The notes below the pieces were generated by a model, which was not told the DNA's origin, searched no databases, and saw only the letters and a list, made by a program, of their open reading frames with translations. Of a stretch of 64,000 nt of DNA, positions 48,115-58,792 are shown one piece after another; positions within the stretch are counted from its first letter, which is position 1; every line of letters starts with the position of its first letter. The stretch lies in NCBI GenBank assembly GCA_005281725.1, contig SSBO01000015.1, forward strand, positions 496,581 through 560,580, written 5' to 3'. The position numbers and the translations under genes are program-made. The DNA comes from Wuchereria bancrofti (lineage: Eukaryota; Nematoda; Chromadorea; Rhabditida; Onchocercidae).

Positions 48115-48345
48115 TTGATAATGCAAGGTGCCGTGCAAAGCATGCTGCAAACACTGGTAATGTTAATCAGTTCATCGAATCTCGTGCTGGCAATTTGGGC
48201 ACTGCATGTTTGTGATCAATTGCAATTCTCATTTCCTTGTAAATTTCGGTGGTTCATGCAAATTTTCTGTTTTGGTTTCATTCCTTTTCTTCAACTTTAT
48301 CGTTTTCGACACTTTTCCAGTAATAAAAAAGATTGCGTTACATGA
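48115..48345 (+). CDS. TMEM254-like exon: possible second paralogue or remnant
   Basis: Open frame of 76 codons preceded by an acceptor (AATTTTAG) at 48103 and closed by TGA. Codon use is coding-like. The segment LAIWALHVCDQLQF..CKFRWFMQIFCFGF aligns in order with the C-terminal half of TMEM254 (LIHVGESLY...LQTFLFG) and with the neighbouring gene at 50007 (VHFGESMYSLKLCG...LQTFILG). No N-terminal exon is visible in the 208 bp after the dehydrogenase stop. It may be a short trans-spliced gene starting at ATG 48115 or 48121, a gene with an exon elsewhere, or a decayed duplicate. Confidence 0.5.
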   Translation: MIMQGAVQSMLQTLVMLISSSNLVLAIWALHVCDQLQFSFPCKFRWFMQIFCFGFIPFLQLYRFRHFSSNKKDCVT

Positions 48346-49444
48346 AAGAACGTTCCTCTTCGGCTAATAATATGTAACTTACTAGTTCTAATTTCTACAG
48401 GTTGAATTATATCTAGAAAAAAGTGTAAATTCACTAACGAACGGAATTAGAGGTTCTAATGAGTTTTTGGTCCTAAAAATTATTCTATGAATCAAATTAG
48501 TCAAATTAAAAGGAGAAAAATTCATAATTAGAATGTTAAATGCTATTAATTTAAAATAGCATAATAGAAATGGATTTGGAAAAAAGGCTAAATTCGATTT
48601 GTCCACCGAAAAGTCTCGATCATTTTCCGATCATTTCCTATGTACGTTTCTTATATTATTCTAGCTTTCAATTATTGTTTGATAAAAAACATATTTTGAG
48701 CTAGCTTTCTGCATTTCATTTTATCATTCTATACGTCCTGAGGTGCTCCAATCGTAACCTCTAAAAGACGACTGCTTCCTGCGGTACTTTTGTCCACTGC
48801 GGTATTCACTTATTATTAATGATGTAAAAAATTGCTATGATAATTAGTTGTAGCATCTGAGGAACACCAAACCATTAGCTGTGGCCAGGTGAGCTTCTGC
48901 TTCTTACTATTTATTGAACACCTAAGCATAGCAAGTATGGAGAGTGGTAATCAACCAATTTATGCCTTGTTAACGGGTTATGCGGAATCGGGAAGGAATT
49001 CTTGAAATTCCTTTTATCAGCATACAGCGCAGCATTCCTTTGACAGAAAAAAAAGTAGAGGAAGCGAAATTCACATTCTTTATGGGATGAGAAGTTGGAA
49101 ATAAATATCAGTCATTTCAAGCATCGATTCCGGAAATGCTGATGGCATGTTGTTTTACTGCTACCTATTCTAACTAACTCCAATTAACAGTGTATTAAAA
49201 CTGCGAAAATTTCGGGAAGGAGTAGGAGAAAGCCATGTCATTCTCGATTCAACATACCACAGTTTCATTAATAACTCTATTTCCTGTCGTACTAACTGTT
49301 TCCTGACAGCTTGCTTACTAATGCATCATTTGTTAGTATTAGGCATTTCTTACTGAACATGAATGCCTCTAATCTTTTCAGAACTTTTTAAAAAAATATC
49401 CGAATCCTCGGAATAAAACTTTGAATTTCAAAATTCGGACAGCA
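48346..49444. other. spacer between TMEM254-like units
   Basis: 1.1 kb with no supported coding frame. It presumably contains the promoter of the TMEM254 gene. Confidence 0.45.
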
Positions 49445-50279
49445 ATGGACGATTTCTTCAGATCACCCCATCTGATGTGGTGGATTCTCGTACCAGTTGC
49501 TCTCTTGATCAATTTTGTAAGCTTATTCTATTACTGTTAAGGAAAACCTCTTTTCTTATTTTTCAGCATAGGAATCAACTCTTAAGACCTTTTTGAACTT
49601 TAAACGATTATCTCATATTTTTAAAGTCAAACTTTGCAACTACCATCTTTCTGGTAGATAACGATCAAGTGCTGAAGAGAAATATGAGAAATTCGCCCTT
49701 TTCTACCAAATTATTTGAAAGCCCTCTACACCAAATATTTGGGGAGTAATAATATTGAGGAAAGTTGGAAAATGATAAAAAAAAAACACTAATCAAAAAA
49801 CAGAATGCGTTTCTTTGCTGAATCACACTTGCAAGAGATATTAGCAAATTCTGAAATTTAACGCCATAAAATTGTTTGTCGTGAAAGCAAAATAGTCAAT
49901 GCACAAGAAATGAACGACCCACAAGAAGTTCTTCCTAAATCTTCATATGAGTATTTGGGTTATGGCAAATCTTCGGTTATTTCCTCGTTAATGAAAGTCT
50001 ATTTAGATGACATGGTATGATGCACATTGGTTTGGTCAATTCGGTGTATCGGGAAGATTTTTGGAACTTCTAGGCGCACGTTTCCCCTCATTCTTCGTAG
50101 CAACCAATTTGTTCGCATTGATAGTGCATTTCGGGGAATCAATGTACTCTCTAAAATTGTGCGGTCTGCTTCATATCTCACGAAATAATACGTTGAAATG
50201 GATGTTGCAAACATTTATTCTTGGTTATCCATCACTACGAATACTTCTAAGTCGAAATGTAATATGTCGGCATCGATGA
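49445..50279 (+). CDS. TMEM254: TMEM254-like small membrane protein
   Basis: Two exons, 49445-49516 and 50007-50279, join in phase 0 (TTT|GTAAGC...ATTTAG|ATG); 114 aa against 123 in human TMEM254. It has four hydrophobic segments: WWILVPVALLINF, FFVATNLFALIVHF, MYSLKLCGLLH and TLKWMLQTFILGYPSLRILL. The most telling matches to TMEM254 are VHFGESMYSLKLC (human IHVGESLYAIVLC) and LQTFILGYPSLRIL (human LQTFLFGMASLSIL). The molecular function of TMEM254 is not established. The family call rests on remembered similarity. A related exon lies 1.1 kb upstream. Confidence 0.78.
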
Positions 50280-50982
50280 CAACTCATATGAACTTTTCAT
50301 TTTGAGAAAGTATCTCTTGAAAACTATACTCTTTCCTTTAGTAAAAACAAAACAGAACATATGCTTTTTTATAGTTGAATGAAGCTCGGAAATTTCAAAA
50401 ATTCATAACGGAACTAAAATAACATTACATAAGGGAGCGAAATCAAGAAATCTTGAAATTTGTCGCTTCCTTTCAAAGCAAAACATTTATCAAACACATC
50501 TCACACTCATAACACATCAGTGTATGCGGAACTGGAACTGGTTAGTTTAGTCTAATATCTAAATCAGACTGGTCTTGTATGGCACTTATCCAACTCACCA
50601 TCTTTAGTTTTTGTAACTATTTTAGAAGTACTATTTCAGACGATATATTTCATCTAAATTACACGTCACGACAAAGGTCATCGATTTCAGCAAAAAATTT
50701 GTTTGTTTCAATGAAATTTTTTTCCTTTGAACTGTTCGGTAAAACTGTCAGATTTCGATGTGTCTAGTACCCATGAATTACCCCCTTTGAGGAGTACTAG
50801 AAAAGCATTGATTTCACTGCATGAATTGATCGTCAATTATTTGCTGTCAACTACGAGACTCTTTGATAACAGCGAAACTTCTCTTCAACTTATCTCTTTC
50901 CTGCAGCGAATGGATTTGAACTGATTATTCCACAGCGTCAGTAACATGGACGAGTCACAAGTCGTTCAAAAATTGAGGACAT

Positions 50983-50984
<2 letters not shown>

Positions 50985-51017
<33 letters not shown>
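50985..51017. repeat. (CT)16 dinucleotide microsatellite
   Basis: 33 nt of uninterrupted CT. Confidence 0.95.
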
Positions 51018-51018
<1 letters not shown>

Positions 51019-52390
51019 AAAGCTAACATTATTCGCACTCAGTTCTTCATCAGACCGCCACTGAGAAATATGAAACAACCAAATAAAATCAAATAGGACA
51101 AGCTTGAAATAAATGTTCCAAAGATTCATCCAACTCTCTCAAGTTGAATTCTTATTCATTCAGGAGGTATTGATTTTTAGATCATGGCAAAATAATAAAA
51201 GCCTAAAAATGTTTTATTCCCGATATCACAAAAAATAATGCTACTCTATTTCATAAATTCGGTAGATGAAATTTGGAGCAATCCACATAAGATCTGTAGT
51301 TAAACTCCCAATCTCGAATAGATCGGCAACTTAAACGAGAACTAAAATAATTGTAGAGATTTCATAAGGATCTCTTGCAAGTATAGATGGCATTCTTTGT
51401 GTCAGTTAGCTCTTGGCCATTGCATCAATGACTACTAAATCTTTTTGAACTGAAGCATGCCTAAAAAAGTAAACAACTAATCCTTCAATATTAAGTCTTC
51501 CTTCTGCTCTTAAAAACTTTTTTTCCATATTAAAGACCTGGAACTAGTCTTTTGCTGGAATTAAAATCTATTATCAAATTATTCACTATGATTATTATCA
51601 TGCAGCCAAAATTTTTATCCAACAGTTCTACTGTAAGGAATTTTTCAACGACTAAGACATGATGGTAAGGTTCATAAATAAGAAGTAAATGCTTTTTTGG
51701 TAATTTTTTTTGGAACGAATTGAACTAGTCATTTTCTAGTGACAGGAATTAAGTTCAGGACAGTAACATTATCATTAGAAATGTCTTAGATGAGAAGAAA
51801 CTAACACACCAGTCTATATATATTGTGTGTTCTGACTTCAGACTTGTAGTCCTCAACTCTGAACTTCACTCTCAGACAATTTTCTGGACTTTAACATCTT
51901 TAATTCTTGGTTCATTAAGTCCCTAAATCAGTACCCGGTTTTTGGCCCACCATCTAACCAAAACAAAGTAATATAACTCCCAAATTTGGGTCCAAATATT
52001 CGGTGCAGCGGCACAAGCAATAATTTTGAAATAATTACCAATATATAAATGTACGACTTTAAACGATGCAACATACGACCCGGTAAACAGCTGCGACCAC
52101 GGTATGACTCAAACAAGGTGACAGGTTTGTGTTCAGGTTGCAAATAGTTGTATGACCGTTGGACTTTCAGTTGCTGTCTTCTTTTCGGTTCCCCCGGTGC
52201 AGTCGTTTATGGATCTCGGGAAGTGCCGGGACATTAGCTAAGAGTTGTGACTGGGAGGTGTCAATTAAATATAAAATAGTGCTGTACTTGAATATTTATG
52301 ACATAGTACATATGTGAAGCTATTTTGTGTGTCTTTCAATGCATTTCTTAAACATAGCATTCTTTTCTGAATATTGGAACATTGATTTCT

Positions 52391-52393
52391 CAG
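52391..52393 (+). promoter_or_regulatory. candidate trans-splice or 5' UTR acceptor for FAM32A
   Basis: GATTTCTCAG ends 12 nt before the FAM32A ATG at 52406. This short distance is typical of spliced-leader addition in nematodes. Confidence 0.5.
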
Positions 52394-52405
52394 GTATTTC
52401 GGGAG

Positions 52406-53521
52406 ATGAGTCGTGACGTTGGCAGTAGTAGTAATGATCCATACAAGGAAGTGATCCGAAGTGGATTGAAATTGAAGAAAGGCAAATCAAAGTTCAAGAA
52501 AAAAGTAAGTTCTGTATTTAAAAATTTATGAAATGGAAATGGTACTTTTCAGTACAATTCTGAAATAGTGCATTTTTTTAAACAGTACTCACTGAGAATG
52601 GCATTATTTTTAAATAGATATCCGTGAAATGATATTGCAACAGTGGGAAGGTGCTGCTCTCTGTTTAAGTAATGTCATAAAATAGTGCTATAGGAAGCTT
52701 TCTGGATTAGTTGTCTTTTAATATTCAAACCTTAGAATCGCTTATTTTTATTGCTGAATTTAACCATCTCTTTCCGGAGTAAAATTATTGTAATAAATAA
52801 TAAATAATGGAATCTTTTAGTAGAATCGTATTCTCGAAATAAATGTAAGAGAGGGTAATCTAAATGTAACAGATTTTGATCTGTCATAGTTTGTGTTTTA
52901 TAGGTTTAGTGAAAAATTTGTCAGTGGTTTTTACTTAATTGCCTGAAATAATCGTATTTTCAGAAGAGAGAAAGTATTGATCTGAAAAATATTGATATAA
53001 CTATTCACAAAGATGTCGATACGACAGTTGCATATAAGACACCGGCGGAGATAGCATTTGAGAAGCGGCAGTTGCAAAATCAGGCGAGAATTGTGTTTTC
53101 TTGATTTATTCAATTTATTTAACGTTTTTTTTTTTTTCAAGTTGCTCAGCTACAGTTACAAAAACACATAAGAATGTTCTCAGTGATTGGATTTTTCAAC
53201 TGGTATCACTAAATATCATACGTGTTGCTGTAATACAGTGTGTATTACAGAGGCATTTTTAACAAATTTAGGGTTTTGCATTTTGTCACACTTGGTTTCT
53301 TAGTTTATGAATCATTTTATTGTTAACTTGCAATTATTTTCTTCTGTACTACAGAACAATAACTGTAAACTCTGGAGAATATAATGTTTATACTTTTATA
53401 GTTCGAACGGCTGGCGAAGAAAGCAGCTGTAAGTCATCGTGAAAAAGTTGAAAAGTTCAATCAACAAATGAGTGAACTAACCGAGTTCAACGATATACCA
53501 AAAGTTTCATGGACGAAGTGA
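52406..53521 (+). CDS. FAM32A: FAM32A (nuclear splicing-associated protein)
   Basis: Three exons: 52406-52504, 52964-53083, 53402-53521; 112 aa, exactly the length of human FAM32A. Conserved blocks are a basic GLKLKKGKSKFKKK, then KTPAEIAFEKRQLQNQFERL (human RTPAQAAFEKMQ..) and the C-terminal hallmark YDIPKVSWTK-like FNDIPKVSWTK. Human FAM32A acts in the catalytic spliceosome, where it stabilises exon ligation. The second intron would need a GC donor (CAG|GCGAGA) to keep the family length. The only GT nearby adds three residues (Ala-Arg-Ile) in the middle of a conserved helix. UVRAG starts 595 bp downstream on the same strand. Confidence 0.93.
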
Positions 53522-54115
53522 TCACAAATTGTGTGACAAGACCTGAGAACCAATCTTTGAAGTATTGCTTGCTGTTTTTGCTGTTTTATTTATGACTTTC
53601 ATCGGACATAATGACAAGTCCATCTTCTCTTTACTATGTATAATTGTACTTAATTATTTCGTGTAGTTGTATGTAACATTTCTGTAACTGTTCATACCGT
53701 TCTTTTCAGTCCATTCGTTTACAGTGATGATTATTTTGTAATTGATTATCACTCTCTGTTTTGTGCATTTACTCTTTTTTGTATTTCATGTCATTTTGAC
53801 TTCTTCCGAATAAATAAATGAATTGATGTATTTTGCACATGAATGATAACTGGAAATCCATGATAGCTGTTTAAAATTGTATGTATATATAGAACCATAA
53901 TTGCAGAGCTTGTGTTTTCATTTATATAATTGTTTAGTATAAGTGATGCTTAAAACAGCGACGCATGTCGAGCATCTTGTAATCATTTTAATTGATTTAT
54001 AATTATTGTTTTAATCAATCTCATCACGGTAACCGGAATTTCCTGGATCTTAGCATAGAAGGCTTTTTTTTAATTTAAGAAGGAAATTTGCGTTTGAGAT
54101 TGGTGTTGAAGTTAA
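53522..54115. other. spacer between FAM32A and UVRAG
   Basis: 594 bp with no coding frame. An AATAAATAAA string near 53809-53818 is a plausible FAM32A polyadenylation signal. Confidence 0.5.
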
Positions 54116-56675
54116 ATGAACCAATCGTTCAAAAGTGACGAGGTGGTTGCCAAAGCCAATGAGGATGAACCGTCAACTTCGCATGTTGTGAAGAACAAGT
54201 TTGTGCCATCCTACACATATAGCAGCTGGAGAAGGTATTGCATTGAGTCAAATTTAAACTAAAATATGCAGTTCTAATGCATAACGGTCAGACGTGTATT
54301 AATAAGATAATTGGAGTGAAATGCTAAAGCTATAATGGAGTAGTAAATATCCGTTGTTGCAGATTGCGTGATGTTTGCCGTACATTGCAAGAAACGCAGG
54401 AGATAGTTGCGCTCCAACGAAGAAAATTGGATGTATTGTTGGCAAGTGAGGAAGAATACCGTGAGCTGGTTAGAATTTCTTATTTTGAGAAATTCCGACT
54501 CAATATTTTACTTTATCAAGATTGCTTATCCTTAATCGTTATTTAAGGCCGAGCGAGTACAGTGCGAACAAGTTGAGCTACAAGCATTGCGAGATTATGT
54601 GGAGAGACAGAAATGTCGTATAATGACGTGTCGTATGAAATTAATTCATTTTAATGACGAAAAATTCCAGAAAGGTGTTTAATTTTTAATAAGATTATTC
54701 GTATTACCTGCCATTTGTGAGATTAGCTGAAGAATTGTCATATTAAAACTGGGCAGTTAGCTAGGTGCAGATCACTTTTTCATTCTTACTGACATCTGAA
54801 TAACTTTGAAACCGGAGCAGTCGTAATTGAGGAATGAACAGTATTTTAAAATGGTTAATAGATATTTGTTGATATAGTATGATTACAGTTACTTTGTACG
54901 ACGAACTTATTGCAACATTAAAAAAGCCGATAATTCGAAATCGCACTTTATAACCTCTAGTTCAATCAAAAAGTTATCATAAATTTACCGTTTAGCTTTA
55001 ACAGAATCACCCCCAAACTATGGATTAGTTTAGGAGTGATTTTAATAATAGTTAACTGCTTGCTTAAAGTACTTTCTAATCTTTCGTCTTGGCTGAATAT
55101 TTGGAAGTATGTTGTTACAGATGTGATGACTAGTAAACGATCAAACGAAGTTATAAAAATGCAAGAAGATTTATTAAAACGGAAAGCGGCATTTTCTTTG
55201 GCAAAGTATGATCTTTGAGAGATTGTTTTGATGAATGAGAGTGCAAACTTTAGAAGTATAAAGTAGGTCGGTTTGGCCTGCGATAAACTGTTCCATTAAC
55301 TTTATAAAACGTTGAAAGAATTAGTTGCTTGTTTAATAGTTTTGGACAGAATCTGCTTGACACATTAAAAACGCTTACATCCCATAACTTATATATGATA
55401 TTTCAAATCTTTTGCGAAATCACTGATATTGTTTATTAGAGATAATTTGCTCTTGATCGCTTCACATCTGGCCTGGCGTCGAAGGAAGATGGTTGATGAT
55501 CTGATGCATATTTATGTCATTAATTTAAATACATCATCAAAAGCACGTTTGATGCCTTCATCGTGTACTTGTCATTCGATAGCCTGTATTACTGGTCTTC
55601 ATCTTCCGGATGCTTTATCTTTTCTAGGTTAATTCTTTAATTTCATGTTAGAGTTACAGTAATGTCACAAAAGGAAACAAATTAATTTACTTGTTGGAAA
55701 TTTATTAAGCTATCGAATAATTGTAGTCATATGGTATGTCATTTCCAGGACATTCCGATATAGAAGTAAGTGCTGCTATAGGATATGTTGTTCAGGCGTT
55801 ATCCTTACTTTCTCGAATATACAATTTTCCATACCAATACGGCATGTTTTTCTTTGGCTCAAAATCAACAATAAAAGATCCAATACTTGAGGAGACGTAG
55901 GTGTTTATATTATTTCTTCGGTTGATCATTAACACTTATTTTTTAATAACTTGCCGTTAAACTTTCCTCCAGATATGGATGCCTGGATTTTTTCATTTCC
56001 GCGAATTTATTTGCATGTTTTTGATTGAAAAAGCTTAAAAGCGAATTTATATCATAGTTCATTAAAAATATTCATATATTTAGATATCCTCTATACGGTA
56101 TGACACGGAATCGTGAAAAATTTGAAGAAGGCATGTCGCTGTTAAATAAAAATATATCGCAACTTCGTTGGTCATTTGGTATAACCACAAAAAGAGTAGG
56201 ACGAACTCTGTTTAATTTGCAGGATTTATTGCTGCACATTGTTAGCGGAAGGTAATTTTGTAAAAAAAAAAATAGATTTCAATGTTTGTAGTTGACTGAG
56301 GAAGGGTTTGGATGAAGATTGAGATAGCTAGCATTACGGTATTTTTGTTTATTAAGAATAAGATTTTATGGAAGCGAGACAGGATTGTCTGTATTACAAA
56401 ATTGAAAGTAACATGGAAAAAGTTATATATACATAACGCGAAAATGTTCGGTAATTTCAGTCCAGTATAAAAATTGGGAAACGATGATAATCAATTATAA
56501 TTCACATTTCAGACATGACAGTTCCTTGGATCCAGCCCTTCAAAGACCGTCAATTAGTTGCAGAAGTGTTGGGAATGTAGATATAACTTTGCATAAATGT
56601 GCAGAACGAAATAGTGAGTTTAGTCAAGAAAGCAAACCATCAAAAATGGATCCTTCAAGCATTTGTAGGTGCTAA
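54116..56675 (+). CDS. UVRAG: UVRAG-like (Vps34 complex II / endosome tethering)
   Basis: Eight in-phase exons: 54116-54234, 54363-54468, 54548-54674, 55121-55205, 55440-55627, 55749-55896, 56084-56251, 56513-56675; 367 aa. Residues about 40-150 form a coiled coil (TLQETQEIVALQRRKLDVLL, VELQALRDYVERQKCRI). The C-terminal domain carries UVRAG hallmarks: GHSDIEVSAAIGYVVQ (human RHSDLAVPIALGYIAH), GSKSTIKD, YPLYGMTRNREKFEEG and SLLNKNISQLRW. UVRAG is the Vps38-type subunit of the Beclin1-Vps34 PI3-kinase complex II and also binds HOPS in endosome and autophagosome maturation. Human UVRAG is 699 aa and has an N-terminal C2 domain; none is seen here, so either this worm protein is short or 5' exons are missed. 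The acceptor of exon 3 is ATTTAAG. Confidence 0.88.
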
Positions 56676-58792
56676 ATCTGCATCATTATTTGTAGGTACT
56701 CATTTTTCTCATTTGTATATGCTTTTTACAATGACAGATCTGGACCATTTGTTGTAAAACGGATAGAAAATAATTTTCAAGCATGCAAGTATTGCATTAA
56801 TAAAGTGGTCATTATTATGACTCATTTGCTTTTTTTTCTGCATTAACGTTGGTTCCTTCAGAAAACAGTGAGAGAAACGAAAGGAAAAAATCCCTATAAA
56901 AATCTATGTTCTTACATTTTTCTTAAAATTTTTTAATCTTCTGCAACATTGAATAATGTTGTTACATCAAGTTAATTTTTTGAAAATTTACTAGCTAACT
57001 TTCCTGAATCTATTTTAATTTTTATAATAACGCATGAAGATTACATGGGTTAAAAATGAACATATAAAATTTTCGTGGAAAACCTTTACCTAACCTTGTC
57101 AAACTGTTTATCTATCCTATGCACCAGTGCCTTCTTTAATTTGCACAAAATATTCAAAAATATATTTTCGCAGTATTATTATTGGATAAATAATGCACCG
57201 CTATGAATGATTTTTTTCCGCATTATGGTTAGCTTTCTGACCAAATACTTTAACGGCTAAACTGGTGGGATAATATTTATGGATTTATTTCCACTCATTA
57301 ATTATATTGCATTGGTCACATTTGCTAGCGCTATACTATTTTAAATCCTTTCCTCTATAGTTATTTAAGAAAGGCAAGTTAGTTCACTGAAATGTCCTTT
57401 ATATTTGCATTGGTCTGAGCTACTTCATCTTTTTTAAAATACTGATCGCAATTTTTCAATTGAAGTGGTTCAAAATAGAAACTGTAATGTTTTCAACTGT
57501 GATAAGAGGCATTGGTGCTGAAAACTAAAGCCTTCAATTAACACTATTTTTTTTTACTGCCACCAAAATTATCAAAAGAAAAAAAAAGAATAACTTATAT
57601 TAATAAAACTTCACTTCATCTTTCCGTATTAATTTTGTTATTTGAGTTTTAAAGTATTTTTATTTTACCTTGCTCTCTTCAACTATTTTAGGAATAGAAC
57701 TAACAACTACTAAGATTATATTTGGATTTGATGTAAAAAGGGAAAACCATCCTATTTTCAAGTGATTATGATGATAAGTTGTTTACCAAATTCTTATGTG
57801 AAATTTTCTGTGCCTTATATTTTGAAAAATCCTTTTGTTTAAAAAAGAATTAATGTTACTTATTTTTCTGATCTTTTCTAACTTAATAGCTTCTTTTTCT
57901 TTTCCAAAATTTTTTTCACACACTGTTTGCAGTAGAATGAGGAACACTGCCAATGTCCATGCATTATTGATGGAAGTAGGAACAAATCATATTCACCTCA
58001 AGTAATTATATCCAAAGCTGTTGTTTGTAGCGACTAAAACAAAACAAAAAAAAGATGCATATTTTTGCCACTCTTGAAATCTGTACTTTTTCTAAGATGG
58101 TTCGCAGACAACTAGTAGTGTTTTTAGTATGGAGTTGTGAAGAGGTGAATGTTAGTTGTCTGTCGTGGGGCAGGTGCGGATTATTTTCCTTGTTATATAT
58201 GATAATTTTAACAAATTTTTCCTTATACACTGTAATCGTCTACTTCTTCGCTCAGTATGTTTCCTTCATCCTTAATTACTTCCATTAAAACTATTTTCCT
58301 TCCAATATTTTGTCATGCTCACCTATATATTATATTTATTGTTTACATGTATTATATTTATTGTTATATACCTGTGTTCTTTGTGTGTTTCACTCTTAGG
58401 ATAGTAAAACTTCGCATCACAGCTTTCAATCAGTAACATCATTGTCGTTCAAAGGTTATAACCTTTTTTTCCAAATATATGAAATCAGATTTAATTTGCC
58501 TTTATAATTCGATTTAAAGTTTAAAAATTTATGATTGCGATCGTTACTTATTAGTCCAGGGTATATGTATCGTAGCTCGATATTAGCTTGTTATTCAGTG
58601 CCACAGCAGTATACCAAAAGCGAGTGAAATGGTCGTTGGGCTGTTGAGAATATTTTGTAATTTAATTTGGAAATCTTGGATCACTAGCAGTGGCTTACAC
58701 CAAATGTACTGTTATTTGGAAAAATTTCAGTTTTTAAATTTATTTCCGGTCATTTCTCTGTCGGTGGAAGTTGTAACTCTAGCATCATTCAT
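56676..58792. other. intergenic region between UVRAG and VPS41
   Basis: 2.1 kb, very AT-rich, with scattered poly-T and poly-A tracts and no supported coding exon. Small duplicated motifs occur at 58318-58370. Confidence 0.5.
58728..58730 (+). promoter_or_regulatory. candidate trans-splice or 5' UTR acceptor for VPS41
   Basis: AAAATTTCAG lies 63 nt before the VPS41 ATG at 58793, a typical nematode 3' splice site without a coding exon upstream. Confidence 0.4.

Larger units (their letters stand above)
50280..52405. other. intergenic region
   Basis: 2.1 kb between TMEM254 and FAM32A. It contains the CT repeat at 50985-51017 and a slightly more GC-rich stretch at 52080-52260 that may be the FAM32A promoter or 5' UTR. 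Open frames on both strands are unsupported. Confidence 0.45.

Noticed and set aside
51928..52143. 71-codon minus-strand open frame in somewhat GC-richer DNA
   Set aside because: Considered as a transposon remnant; no transposase or reverse-transcriptase motif and no terminal repeats seen.
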